Shown piece by piece: positions 1 through 8,746 of a stretch of DNA of 64,000 bases; positions within the stretch are counted from its first letter, which is position 1, and each line of letters opens with the position of its first letter. The notes beneath the pieces are model-generated. The model did not search any database. It was not told the DNA's origin and saw only the letters and a list, made by a program, of their open reading frames with translations. The stretch comes from JBFWWP01 sp050246115 (lineage in GTDB: Bacteria > Planctomycetota > UBA8108 > UBA1146 > JAJFFE01): positions 248,001-312,000 of the forward strand of contig JBFWWP010000002.1 in the NCBI GenBank assembly GCA_050246115.1, read 5' to 3'. The position numbers were made by a program, and so were the translations under genes.

Positions 1-2
1 TC

Positions 3-515
3 AATGACGCCGAAGCAGCATTCCTAGAGAACGTCCTGACGAGCAAATGGGAGAGCCTACAATTAGCGGCAGCGAGAATGCTGGCCCAATCAGGCCGGAA
101 GCGCTCCGTGCCGGCCCTCAAGAGACTGTTACTGAACCTACTAGACCGCCCCCGGAGTGTGGACGTAGCGTGTGCCAGCGCGAAGGCGGTCAGCGAACTG
201 TGGGAGGACCGGTGGGGGCCATGCGTGCTCGACTGGTTCTATTCAGAATCCGCGAAACGGGACGTCGGCAAGGTTGGATGTTGTGCAGCTTTGATGCCTT
301 TAGTGGCTCGCGTCGACAAGGCACTTATTCGGGAGCGAGCCTTGAAAGAGATGAAAGAAGTATCGCCAAGTCGGCGGTATGCAGCCGCTGTGTCAATAAT
401 CCACTTTCTTCCAACTGCGGTTAGCAGACCTATGTTGGAGCGTATGGTATCGGATACCCACCCTGTAGTCGCTTGGATAGCAAGGAACGCGCTGCGCTTT
501 CGCGAAGACCCCTAG
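3..515 (+). CDS. HEAT-repeat-like protein, 5' end outside window
   Basis: The reading frame is open from the first bases of the window, so this is the C-terminal 170 residues of a longer protein; the first internal ATG (78) is not convincing as a start because the frame continues upstream with similar helical sequence. The protein is built of short amphipathic helix pairs (for example LQLAAARMLAQSG followed by VPALKRLL, and later PMLERMVSDTHPVVAWIARNALR), which is the look of HEAT or PBS-lyase-type alpha-solenoid repeats used for protein binding. No catalytic motif is visible. Part of the gene is visibly less GC-rich than the rest of the window and uses more A/T-ending codons. It sits beside an integrase remnant, so acquisition by transfer is plausible. 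Function unknown. Confidence 0.6.
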   Translation, partial: NDAEAAFLENVLTSKWESLQLAAARMLAQSGRKRSVPALKRLLLNLLDRPRSVDVACASAKAVSELWEDRWGPCVLDWFYSESAKRDVGKVGCCAALMPLVARVDKALIRERALKEMKEVSPSRRYAAAVSIIHFLPTAVSRPMLERMVSDTHPVVAWIARNALRFREDP

Positions 516-694
516 CTAGAGTGACCATTGTAACGACTCTGAGACACCGGTAGAAAGGGCGACATGTTCGCCGCCCATTGGCACATTCCTTTGGTCTGCG
601 GCATCAACGCAGCAACTATAACCCGATCGGTCTCGTGGTCGCCGTCCACCGGAAAGCCGACTTCCTCTCGGCCACCGAGACTTCAGGCTCCGCA

Positions 695-1063
695 TCAATA
701 GCTCACCTTGAACGTGGGCGAGTCCTCGGGCCGTGACCGCCTGCGATCGTAGAGCCGCGTGGTGCTCACATTGGCATGCCCGAGCCACTCCTGGACGAAC
801 CCAAGATCGGCGTCGTGCTCGAGTGCGCTCGCCGCCGCCGTCGCCCTGAGCGCGTGCAGACACAGCCCGTCGACCTGCACGCCGGCGACCGCCGCATAGC
901 GCTTCACCATCTTATAAATGCGGTCCCCGGTCATGGCCTACTCGAGCGAACCGCGGTTGTTGCGCACCGGCCGAAACAACGGGGCTTTCTTGTCGACGGC
1001 GCCGCTCGCCTCGCCGAGCCCCGCGGCCTCGAGGTACGACAGTCCTAGTCCCAAATCAAGTGC
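695..1063 (-). pseudogene. tyrosine recombinase (phage-type integrase) C-terminal remnant with in-frame stop
   Basis: Read on the minus strand, the frame gives SYLEAAGLGE, then APLFRPVRNNRG, then an in-frame TAG (938..940), then DRIYKMVKRYAAVAGV, LHALRATAAASAL, WLGHANVSTTRLYDRR. This is the C-terminal catalytic half of a tyrosine recombinase: the HxxR box (HALR), the GHA box, and the nucleophile tyrosine in TRLYDRR are all present. The N-terminal core-binding domain and the first catalytic arginine region are missing, and the stop splits the remainder, so it is not expected to be functional. It begins just past the end of ompH, where lpxD/fabZ-type genes often follow in Gram-negatives. It marks an old integration site next to the lower-GC HEAT-like gene. 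Confidence 0.8.
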
Positions 1064-1125
1064 GTGCTGCGCTGAATACGGGGATCCCGAGTGGAACCCG
1101 AGTGAGAAAGGGAGCGCGCCGGCTC

Positions 1126-1674
1126 TCATTTTTCGCCCTTGCTCGCAGGCTGATTGAGGCGCTCCAGCACCTTCGACGTCAGGTCGATCTCCGCGTCGTG
1201 GTACAAGACGGTGCGCCAGGACAGTGACTCCCCGGGCAAGGTGAACTCCTGCTGAAACACCGCGGTGTAACCCAGCTCGCGTCCAAGCGCCGAGATCGCT
1301 TGGCCGATCTCGTTCAGCAGGATCTCGTGCATGTCCACCTTGCGTTTCTGGAACTCCTCGGCGGCCCGTCGCTGGTCGAGGAGCTTGCGCTGGGACACGG
1401 CAAGCAGCTGATCTTCGATCTCGGTGTAGCGGCTCGTTCCCTTCTGGAGGAGTTCCAGCTCCGTGCGGAGTTCCGCCAAGCGTGCGTCGAGCGCTTGGAT
1501 CTTGGCGTCAATGTCCGCCTTGAAACGCGCGAGTTCCTGCTCGTGCGCCTCCTTCTGACCATAGCCCTCGAACACGCGATTCAGATCGACGACGCCAATT
1601 CGGGGGCCAGGGTGCGCCTGCGCGGCAATGAGCAGCACGGCGAGGAGCAGTAGCCCGATCGTGACTCGTTGCAT
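1126..1674 (-). CDS. ompH: OmpH/Skp family periplasmic chaperone
   Basis: 182 residues with an N-terminal signal peptide (hydrophobic core VTIGLLLLAVLLIAA, cleavage near AQA-HPG), the family hallmark RIGVVDLNRVFEGY directly after it, a long charged coiled-coil middle (about residues 45-115), and a C-terminal return to the beta body (LGYTAVFQQEF). Skp/OmpH trimers hold unfolded outer-membrane proteins in the periplasm and hand them to the BAM complex. It lies 119 bp downstream of bamA on the same strand, the usual gene order, so it is probably co-transcribed. The start ATG at 1674 fits the signal peptide. The segment after it (toward lower coordinates) is occupied by a broken integrase instead of the usual envelope genes. 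Confidence 0.9.
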   Translation of the reverse strand: MQRVTIGLLLLAVLLIAAQAHPGPRIGVVDLNRVFEGYGQKEAHEQELARFKADIDAKIQALDARLAELRTELELLQKGTSRYTEIEDQLLAVSQRKLLDQRRAAEEFQKRKVDMHEILLNEIGQAISALGRELGYTAVFQQEFTLPGESLSWRTVLYHDAEIDLTSKVLERLNQPASKGEK

Positions 1675-1793
1675 CGTGTACCTCCGAGATGGATGTCTTC
1701 AGCGTACGTTCCGGTTCCCATCAGCGGCCCCTTCATGAGCGACTCCAAGGTACGCCTAACATGACGAGCCGCGGGCGCGAGCGGCCTCGACCC

Positions 1794-4361
1794 TCAGAAG
1801 GTCGTGCCGATGTCGAAGAGAAACAGCCGCTCCCGATCTTCCTCTTCGCTGGCAACGGCCTCTCCCCACGTCAGCGAAATCGGGATCTGTTGACCGAAGA
1901 GGTTGACGTTGAGCAAGACTCCTCCGCCGAGCGTCAGGCGATAGCGTTGGAACGCGAGGGTCTGTAGCTGGGTGTCGAGGTTCCCGAAGTCCGCGAACAT
2001 CAGGCCGCGCAAGAAGTCCTCGACCAGCGGAAAAGTGTACTCGAGGGACCCGTAGTGAGCGCCGGCGCCACCGAGGGGGTCGCGATTGAAGTGCGGGCCC
2101 ACGTCTCGGAAGCGAAAGCCACGGAGAGACCTCGCTCCCCCCAAGAAGTACCGCTCGAAAATCGGCACTTCGCGAGTGTTCTGACGAAAGTCGGCCCATA
2201 GAAAAGTGTTCTTCAGGCTCAGTACGTGGTGCTTCTTGTCGTCCTGCGAGTACAGAGTGTGGTAGACATCGAGCGAAGCGCGGGCCTTGTTGATGTCGAC
2301 GTCCCCACCGAGAAACCCACCAATGTACTCATAGCCGATGGATGCTGACCAACCGCCGACCACCAGGCCCCGCAGGGTGAACTCGCGACGATCGTACCGG
2401 GCCTCGCTGACCAAGGCGGACAGCACATTGTTGCCTTGGACACGGAACACGTCCGGAGCCGCGTCCGCGTCGATGTTGCCAATGTCGATGACTTCGTAGC
2501 GGTATCCGGCTTCGGCGACGAGGTGATCGTCCCAGACGAAGCGGTGTCCGAGTCCGATCTCCCCAGCGACGCGTTTCTCATCGAAGTCGCTGCGATCCGC
2601 GATGGTTCGGAATCCGCGCAGGAACAGTGAGTACCGTGTGTCGAAGAGATAGGGTTCGCGGAACTCGACGTGATAGCGAGAGTCCCGGGTGCCCGGCTGG
2701 GCACGAAGCGCGAGGGTCTGCCCACCTCCGACCCAGGCGTTGGTGAAGTCCGAGAGTTGCTCGGGAACGTCGGTAATGTCGAAGTTGCGTTTCGTCACCG
2801 ACAGAATGCCGACCAGACCTTGACCGCTGGTGACGCCGAAGCCGAAGTTCAGGCTGCCGGTGGATTGTTCCTCAACCTCGACGACGACCTTCTTCTGGCT
2901 CGGTGTCGAACCTGGTTCGTAGCTCGCTTCGACGCGGCCAAAGTACTGGAGTCGGTAGAGATTGCTCTGGCTCTCGCGGATCTTGTCGAGATTGACCTGC
3001 TCGCCCGGGTAGAAGGTGAGCTCACGGCGGATGACCTTGTCCTTGGTTTCCACGTTGCCGCGAATCTCGATCTCTTCGACGTACGCTTGCGAGCCCTGCT
3101 GAATCCGGTACTGGATCGCGACTTCGTTGCCCTGCCGCGCGTACACGAGCTTGCGCTCGACGGTCGACTCGATGTAGGCGTTGCGGCTGTAGAGACGGAT
3201 CAAGCGGGTGACATCGGCTTGGACTTCTTCTTCGTCGTACAGCATTCCGCGCTGAACGCGGACTTCTTGGAGCAGCGTGGACTCCGGAAAGATCGGTGGT
3301 CCCGCGATGTCGAAGCTCACATCGGTCACTCGATAACGCTGTCCCTCGAAGATGCGAATGCCGACGTACAGTTGGTCGCGCTCGACGTTGAAGGAGAAGT
3401 CCTCGGCGGCTACGACGGCATCGAAGTAGCCCTTGAAGACGTAGAACGACTGCAGGTTCGCCAAGTCCTGCTGATAGCGGTCGCGGTCGAACAAACCCGC
3501 GTTGGGGATGCCGAGGAACGACGATCGTTCGCGGGTGGCCATGAACTTGAGGAGCGCGCTATCCGGAAACGAGGCGTTGCCGTGGAACCGAATCTGGGCC
3601 ACACGGACCCGGGGCCCGGGGAAGACTCGGAAGGTCACGGGCACGTTCGTCAGCGGAAGCGCGACCGACTCGGGGGGGCGCGGCTCGGCGGGCGAAGGCT
3701 CGGCGGTAGGACGTGGAGCGGACGGGGTCGCGGCCGGCTCGTGACTCTCCTCGACCCGCACGAAGAAGAAGCCGAGCTCGCGATAGAAGCGCGTAATGGT
3801 CTGGACGTCGCGTTCCAGGTCCCGCGGGTTCAGCAGCCCTCCGGAACGGGAAAGTAGTTTTGCCCGCAAGTCAGACAGCCGGCCCCCGTCGACCCCTTCG
3901 ATCGTGACGGACGAGATTCGCTGACGTTCCAGGAACGTGATGACGATGCGGACGCCCTGGTTCTCGACGTAGACCTCGGGCTCCTGAATCGACACGAACT
4001 GTCCGCTCCGCCAAAGGCGCTCGTACGCCTGTGCCAGACTTTCGGCGCTGTAGGTATCGCCTTCCTTCAACTGGATCTGGGCTCGTACCTCGCCCTCGCT
4101 CTGGCGCTCCAGCCCGCGAAGCTCGATGACTCGAATCACCAGGGGATCGCCGGGTCGGAGTGGCCGCGGCCGTTCCGGCGCTTGAGCCGGCACGAGGGTC
4201 GAAACGGCTAGCGCGAGGGCCATGCTCAGGACGCTCAGGATTCGACGGCGGTTCGCGGCCAGCGCGCCGTGCACAGTTCGGCCTCGAGGACCGTTGGCGC
4301 TCCCGTCGGACGCTGCGTCCCAGAAGCGCGCCCCAGCTTTCAACCGCTCCGTGCAAGTCAT
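1794..4361 (-). CDS. bamA: outer membrane protein assembly factor BamA
   Basis: About 855 residues: a signal peptide (RRRILSVLSMALALAVSTLV, ending PAQA), about five POTRA repeats (residues about 65-480, each with the VxxIxIxG-type strand), then a 16-strand Omp85 barrel. Typical late motifs are visible: the lid-loop type motif RGFRFRDVG, GG.GG turns, and a C-terminal beta-signal ending in phenylalanine (FDIGTTF). BamA folds and inserts outer-membrane proteins. Between the first two POTRA-like units there is a proline/alanine-rich linker (around SHEPAATPSAPRPTAEPSP) not usual for the family. The start is uncertain: the longest frame uses a TTG at 4478, ATG at 4361 is preferred, and a GTG at 4274 would place the signal peptide near the N-terminus. 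Followed by ompH. Confidence 0.9.
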   Translation of the reverse strand: MTCTERLKAGARFWDAASDGSANGPRGRTVHGALAANRRRILSVLSMALALAVSTLVPAQAPERPRPLRPGDPLVIRVIELRGLERQSEGEVRAQIQLKEGDTYSAESLAQAYERLWRSGQFVSIQEPEVYVENQGVRIVITFLERQRISSVTIEGVDGGRLSDLRAKLLSRSGGLLNPRDLERDVQTITRFYRELGFFFVRVEESHEPAATPSAPRPTAEPSPAEPRPPESVALPLTNVPVTFRVFPGPRVRVAQIRFHGNASFPDSALLKFMATRERSSFLGIPNAGLFDRDRYQQDLANLQSFYVFKGYFDAVVAAEDFSFNVERDQLYVGIRIFEGQRYRVTDVSFDIAGPPIFPESTLLQEVRVQRGMLYDEEEVQADVTRLIRLYSRNAYIESTVERKLVYARQGNEVAIQYRIQQGSQAYVEEIEIRGNVETKDKVIRRELTFYPGEQVNLDKIRESQSNLYRLQYFGRVEASYEPGSTPSQKKVVVEVEEQSTGSLNFGFGVTSGQGLVGILSVTKRNFDITDVPEQLSDFTNAWVGGGQTLALRAQPGTRDSRYHVEFREPYLFDTRYSLFLRGFRTIADRSDFDEKRVAGEIGLGHRFVWDDHLVAEAGYRYEVIDIGNIDADAAPDVFRVQGNNVLSALVSEARYDRREFTLRGLVVGGWSASIGYEYIGGFLGGDVDINKARASLDVYHTLYSQDDKKHHVLSLKNTFLWADFRQNTREVPIFERYFLGGARSLRGFRFRDVGPHFNRDPLGGAGAHYGSLEYTFPLVEDFLRGLMFADFGNLDTQLQTLAFQRYRLTLGGGVLLNVNLFGQQIPISLTWGEAVASEEEDRERLFLFDIGTTF

Positions 4362-4723
4362 GGTGCCGCCGTACGTTGTGATGGGGTCGCCAAGGGGGCG
4401 CTCGGGTCGGGTGGCGTTATCGGTGGGGGCCGGCGGGATGTCAAGGCGCCTATGGTGCTCTGTCTTCGAAGTGGACAAGGACGCCGCAATCCGATCCGTC
4501 CACGCCGCCCCCCGGCCGGCCGACCCCGCGGGGTCTGCTCGCGCCTAACCGGCTTGTCCGTCGCCATCTACGCACCCGCCCGCGGAACTCCAGACACCGA
4601 CGCGATCAGGGCATGGCGGTTGCCCCTAGGACTCTCGTCTTCGACATGAACGTGAGCTGGGAGACAGGGCAGCGATTTGGAAGGGGACCTCGAATGATCG
4701 CCAAGACGGACGCAGGAGTCGCC
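4362..4723. other. divergent intergenic region bamA / DUF2203
   Basis: About 360 bp between divergent genes. It must hold the bamA promoter and a promoter for the DUF2203 gene. I see no hexamer pair good enough to name and no hairpin. Longer starts for both neighbours reach into it but lack good ribosome binding sites. Confidence 0.4.
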
Positions 4724-5176
4724 ATGAAGTCGAAAATCTTGTCGCTCGAAGAAGCCAACCGGATGCTGCCGCTCTTGGAACGAATCGTCCGCGACCTCAT
4801 GAAGACTTGGAACGGGATCATTCAGAAGCGGACCGAACTCGAACTCCTCGAGAAGAGCCCCGAGTCGCTGCGAGATCCCCAACGCGATGAGCAAGTCCAG
4901 GAACTCAAGGGCGATCTGAATCGCCTCATCGACCGTATCAACGGCTACATCCGCGAGGTCGAGGAGCTGGGGTGCTTCGTCGAGGAGTTCAAGCGCGGGA
5001 TCATCAACTTCCCGTCGCTCTATGTCGGCCGCAAGGTATTCCTCTGCTGGAAGCCCGGTGACGAGGGCGTGCAGCACTGGCACGAACTCGACGAGTCCTA
5101 CAACGAACGATCCAAGATCCGAGACCCCAAAGACTTCTTGGCCACGCGCCCGAACGTCCCCCACGCGCCTCACTAG
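4724..5176 (+). CDS. DUF2203 family protein
   Basis: 150 residues beginning MKSKILSLEEANRMLPLLERIV, the characteristic opening of DUF2203 proteins, followed by a long charged helical region (residues about 15-90) and a conserved tail with GCFVEEFKRGIINFPS and VFLCWKPGDEGVQHWHEL. The family is small, cytoplasmic and of unknown function, common in planctomycetes, cyanobacteria and deep-branching bacteria. The frame can be extended upstream to 4613, but ATG 4724 has a good ribosome binding site (AGGAG five bases before it) and begins exactly where family similarity starts. It is a single-gene unit closed by the strong terminator at 5224..5263 and convergent with yebC. Confidence 0.85.
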   Translation: MKSKILSLEEANRMLPLLERIVRDLMKTWNGIIQKRTELELLEKSPESLRDPQRDEQVQELKGDLNRLIDRINGYIREVEELGCFVEEFKRGIINFPSLYVGRKVFLCWKPGDEGVQHWHELDESYNERSKIRDPKDFLATRPNVPHAPH

Positions 5177-5223
5177 CCCCGGATCAAGCGCATTCGCCTT
5201 TCCCCTGTCCATCCTTCCCTGTC

Positions 5224-5263
5224 GGGGGGCGGTATCCCCTGCCGCCCCCCATTTCTTTTTCTT
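5224..5263 (+). terminator. intrinsic terminator after DUF2203 gene
   Basis: A perfect 9-bp stem GGGGGGCGG (5224..5232) and CCGCCCCCC (5242..5250) with a 9-base loop, followed at once by a T-rich tract (ATTTCTTTTTCTT). It lies 47 bp past the DUF2203 stop codon and before the convergent yebC gene. Confidence 0.9.
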
Positions 5264-5326
5264 CGTGGCCGCTGTGCCGCGGCCGCGGCCTTCGGCTCGA
5301 AGCAGGTCCCGAAAGTCCGGCCGCGG

Positions 5327-6079
5327 TCAGTCGCCGATTGCGGCCATGATCTCGTCGGGGATGTCGAAGTTGGCGGACAGGCGCTGAACGTCCTCGTGAT
5401 CCTCGAGGTCGGACAAGAACGCCAGCATTCTCTCGGCCTCCGCGCGGTCCTCGACTCGTACGGTCGAGGTCGGTAGCCGCATGATCTCGGCGGTCTGCAG
5501 CTCGAGTTCTCGCGCCATGAGCGCGGCCCTCACGGTAGAGAACGCGGTCGTCGAAGTGGAGATCCTGTAGCTCTCTCCTTCGCGCACGACATCGTCGGCT
5601 CCCGCGTCGAGCGCCATCTCCAACAGGTCATCCTCGGCTACTGCGGTCACGGGAACTTCGAGGATGCCCTTGGTTTCGAACATCCACGCTACCGTTCCCG
5701 GGTTGCCGAGAGTTCCGCCCTTCTTCTCGAACATGGTGCGCAGCTCGGAAGCGGTGCGGTTGCGGTTGTCCGTTAGGATGTCGAGCACCACGGCGACCTT
5801 CGACGGCGCAAAGCCCTCGTAGACGAGCTCGACGTACTGGATGCCCTCGAGTTCACCGGTGCCGCGCTTGATGGCACGCTCGATGACGTCCTTGGACATG
5901 TTGCCCGCACGCGCGCGTTCGATGGCGTACTTGAGGTTGAGGTTGGCGTCCGGGTCGCCGCCCCCGTCACGCGCCGCGATAATGATGAACTTGGCGAGCT
6001 TGCTGAAGAGTCGACCCTTCTTGGCGTCGGCAGCAGCCTTCCGGTGCTTGATCCCCGCCCAGTGTGAATGCCCCGCCAC
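5327..6079 (-). CDS. yebC: YebC/PmpR family DNA-binding regulator
   Basis: 250 residues, the normal family length, starting with GTG (MAGHSHWAGIKHRK; the AGHSKW-like opening is diagnostic). The rest of the family pattern is present: KKGRLFSKLAKFI, NLKYAIERARAGNM, VIERAIKRGTGEL, YEGFAPSKVAVV, LTDNRNRTASELR, GTLGNPGTVAWMF. YebC-type proteins were first described as transcriptional regulators and some act on ribosomes stalled on proline-rich stretches; which applies here cannot be told. Interestingly, the window encodes a proline-rich IF-2. The gene lies 224 bp downstream of the EndoIII-like gene on the same strand and ends convergent with the DUF2203 gene. Confidence 0.95.
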   Translation of the reverse strand: MAGHSHWAGIKHRKAAADAKKGRLFSKLAKFIIIAARDGGGDPDANLNLKYAIERARAGNMSKDVIERAIKRGTGELEGIQYVELVYEGFAPSKVAVVLDILTDNRNRTASELRTMFEKKGGTLGNPGTVAWMFETKGILEVPVTAVAEDDLLEMALDAGADDVVREGESYRISTSTTAFSTVRAALMARELELQTAEIMRLPTSTVRVEDRAEAERMLAFLSDLEDHEDVQRLSANFDIPDEIMAAIGD

Positions 6080-6303
6080 GCGCGCTCACTTTCTGTCTCA
6101 GAGTGTCCGCGAGTCGACTGCCGGAAGCAGACCGTCGATTTGGCTCGCGGCGATGGTGAATGAGGCCTGACGAGGGCTCCGCCAGGAGATCCAAGGCAAG
6201 GTCGCCCGCAGGGCCCGTCCGATCCGACGCTGCCGCGCGATCGGGCCGGCCGCAGTACGACCGGAGGATCGGCATCCTACCCGCGACTGCGGATCCTCAC
6301 GAG

Positions 6304-7005
6304 TCACTTCTTGGAGACGCGAGGCGCCTTCGATTTCGCCGCAGGGGATGCCTTTCCCGGGCTACTCTTCTTCAAACTCGGACAACCGGCACGATGGTGA
6401 TCCGTCAGGTACACGAACCAGTGGAGGATCCTACTCCGATCGATCTGCGCGTATACGTCCTTCATGGCCTGGACCGCCGTCGCGTCGGCCGCCACGAGGC
6501 CGAGTTTCTCGGCGCACTGCTGAACGCCGCCCTCGAGCGGGAACGCGGGGTAGTCCTTGATGCGCTCGAGGAGCAGGGTCACTACGGGCTCTTCGATCCG
6601 TGTCTTCTTCTTGAAGAAGGAGCGGATGTCCGAGATCGTCTTGTCGCGCAGGAAGTCGAGTCCGACGTGGTGCAACTCCGTGAAGAGGAGCTGGAGGAAG
6701 TCCTTGATCACCAAGGCTAGCTCGAGTGGCTCCGAGCCTTCACGCAGCACCTCTTGCACTTCCTTGGCCGAAGAGATTCGAACCTCGTTCCAGTCCACGA
6801 ACTGGGTCTTCAGGGTTCGGAACGCCTTGAGCGCCTCCTGGCCCGGGAGGCTGACGACGAGACAACCGAACAGCGCGACGTCGAGGTTGTCGACGACCAG
6901 AGACAGGTCCAGAACCCCGTACTCTTCTTGCAGCCTCTCGAAGAGTTCATCCATCTTGCTGGAATCCTTGGGCGCTGCGGCAGCGTTCTTGGAGCGAGCG
7001 ATCAT
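6304..7005 (-). CDS. endonuclease III-like (HhH-GPD fold) protein lacking catalytic residues
   Basis: 233 residues. The layout follows endonuclease III: FRTLKTQFVDWNEVR near residue 65 (like the FPDWNEVR segment), then LDFLRDKTISDIRSF, then RIEEPVVTLLLERIKDYPAFPLEGGVQQCAEKLGLV and a C-terminal ILHWFVYLTDHHRAGC. In active EndoIII the middle part holds a helix-hairpin-helix with lysine (LPGVGxKTA) and the aspartate of FPVDTHV. Here the hairpin reads KKKTRIEEPV and the aspartate position reads PLEGGV, so both catalytic residues and the glycine-rich hairpin are missing; the four Fe-S cysteines are also absent. The last 25 residues are a basic Ser/Lys tail. It is probably a DNA- or nucleoprotein-binding relative rather than a glycosylase. 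Identification is from pattern memory only. Confidence 0.6.
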   Translation of the reverse strand: MIARSKNAAAAPKDSSKMDELFERLQEEYGVLDLSLVVDNLDVALFGCLVVSLPGQEALKAFRTLKTQFVDWNEVRISSAKEVQEVLREGSEPLELALVIKDFLQLLFTELHHVGLDFLRDKTISDIRSFFKKKTRIEEPVVTLLLERIKDYPAFPLEGGVQQCAEKLGLVAADATAVQAMKDVYAQIDRSRILHWFVYLTDHHRAGCPSLKKSSPGKASPAAKSKAPRVSKK

Positions 7006-7465
7006 TGCGGCAACCGGTCCTGTTCGGGAAGAGTGTGGTTCGCGGTGGTACGAGATGGCTCTCGGGTCGACTTTCGACGATCGGATCGGCGGTGAAACCC
7101 GGGGCTCGTGCGAATCGCGCCGACTTCAGCGCTCGGGCTTCGCCAAGCGCTGGACTCGGCCCGGGCCAGGATCCGCCGCGGACCCGACCCTCGAGCGCGC
7201 ACCTCCGAAGCGCGGGGTTCGACATCGTCCGGCCGTCTCGTGTTCGCCGGAGTCACCCTGCGCCGAGCGCTCGTCCGGAACGACAAGTACCTTGAGCGCG
7301 GAGGGTTAGGATTCTATCCGGACCGCCGGAAAAGGCAACCCCCCGAGGGGCGGCCGGGCGGCCTATGCCGGTGGTCGCAGGTTCGCTATCCTCCGCCCGG
7401 CAGCGGCGCTGACCGGGCCGACGGGACCGCGAACGACCTTCAGCAGGTCGAGAGGTAGGCGTGCT
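7006..7465. other. divergent intergenic region, 460 bp
   Basis: Lies between the minus-strand EndoIII-like gene and the plus-strand aminotransferase. A possible plus-strand promoter is TTGAGC (7292..7297), 17-bp spacer, TATCCG (7315..7320); the match is weak. I see no ORF with family features and no clear RNA structure. Confidence 0.35.
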
Positions 7466-8680
7466 TTGGCGACGGACGAGGACACCGAGAGACGGCCGGC
7501 GGTCGAGGGCGGCGTGCCCGTGCGAGCCGACTTTCTGCCCTTCAGCCGCCCGAGTCTTGGGGACGCTGAAGAGCAAGAGGTCCTGGCGACGCTCCGCTCC
7601 GGGTGGATCACGACCGGGCCCCGCACCGCGCGCTTCGAGGAACTGCTGCGCGGCGCGACCGGCGCCCGGAGTGTCCTCGCGGTCAACTCGTGCACCGCCG
7701 CGTTGCACCTGTCGCTGGTCGGGTTGGGCGTCGGTCCTGGAGACGAAGTCATCACGACGGCGGTCACGTGGCCATCGACGGCGAATGTCGTGGTGCATTG
7801 TGGGGCGACGCCGGTCTTCGTCGACATCGAGCCGGAGACCTTCAACCTCGATCTCTCCCAGGTCGAGGCCAAGATCACGTCGGCCACGCGAGCGATCGTC
7901 CCGGTTCACATGGCGGGACTGCCGGTCGACCTCGATCGTGTCCATGCCATCGCTGCGCGCCATGGCCTCGAGGTGGTCGAGGACGCGGCTCATGCTCTGG
8001 GAGCGTCGGCCGGAGGGCAGCCGATTGGCTCCCGGTCCCGGTTCGTCTGCTTCTCGTTCTACCCGATCAAGAACATCACGACTGGCGAGGGTGGCGCTCT
8101 GGCGATGAACCGCGAGGCTGACGAAGAGCGGCTTCGCGTCCTTGCGTTGCACGGGATCACGCGCGATGCATGGAAACGGTACACGAATGAGGGGTCGCCG
8201 CACTGGGACTGTGTCGCCCCGGGTTTCAAGTACAACATGCCGGACTTGTGCGCGGCTCTTGGCATTCACCAACTGGCTCGACTGCAAGAGTTCACGGAAC
8301 GTCGGCGCCGCTTGGCGCTCCGCTACCGCGAGTTGCTCGCGGACATCGAGGAGATCATCCTCCCTGCGAGTCTCGAGCGGGAGGGGCAGGCACACCACCT
8401 GTTCATCATCATGGTGCGTCCCGAGTTGCTCCGGATCGATCGGGATGGTTTCGTGGCCGCGCTCAAAGCCGAGAACATCGGCACCGGGATTCACTTCCGG
8501 GGGCTGTTCTTGCACCCCTACTATCGTGACCGTTTCGGTCTTCGCAGCGCCGACTTTCCGCAGGCGACTTTCACTTCGGATCGCATCGTCTCGTTGCCGC
8601 TGTATCCAGCCATGTCCGACGCGGATGTCGTTTCGGTGGCGTCGGCGATCAGGAAGTTGGTGTGCTGCTATCGTCTGTGA
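7466..8680 (+). CDS. arnB: DegT/DnrJ/EryC1/StrS aminotransferase, ArnB-like
   Basis: 404 residues, PLP-dependent sugar aminotransferase. The Schiff-base lysine is K202 in SFYPIKNITTGEGG; the upstream EDAAHALGA supplies the cofactor-binding aspartate and the NSCTAALHLSL segment the phosphate-binding serine/threonine region. The second half (PGFKYNMPDLCAALG, HHLFIIMV, NIGTGIHFRGLFLHPYY, SDRIVSLPLYPAM) matches the UDP-4-amino-4-deoxy-L-arabinose aminotransferase ArnB very closely from memory. Start is a TTG just after a GAGAGG-like site. It is followed by an ArnC-like transferase, so the two probably make and lipid-attach an amino sugar for the cell envelope; arnA, arnD and arnT are not in the window, so the exact sugar is inferred. 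Confidence 0.8.
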   Translation: MATDEDTERRPAVEGGVPVRADFLPFSRPSLGDAEEQEVLATLRSGWITTGPRTARFEELLRGATGARSVLAVNSCTAALHLSLVGLGVGPGDEVITTAVTWPSTANVVVHCGATPVFVDIEPETFNLDLSQVEAKITSATRAIVPVHMAGLPVDLDRVHAIAARHGLEVVEDAAHALGASAGGQPIGSRSRFVCFSFYPIKNITTGEGGALAMNREADEERLRVLALHGITRDAWKRYTNEGSPHWDCVAPGFKYNMPDLCAALGIHQLARLQEFTERRRRLALRYRELLADIEEIILPASLEREGQAHHLFIIMVRPELLRIDRDGFVAALKAENIGTGIHFRGLFLHPYYRDRFGLRSADFPQATFTSDRIVSLPLYPAMSDADVVSVASAIRKLVCCYRL

Positions 8681-8746
8681 GGGCTTGCAAACGCCGAGTC
8701 GCTTTTCGCTCCGAGGTGGTAGGGGACAGGGAAGATTGGACGCCGA

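Noticed and set aside
558..572. 5-bp hairpin GGCGA/TCGCC after the HEAT-like gene
   Set aside because: Too short and without a T-tract to call a terminator.
7292..7320. TTGAGC-17-TATCCG as promoter of the aminotransferase operon
   Set aside because: Only three of six -10 positions match; kept as a note in the intergenic entry, not as a feature.
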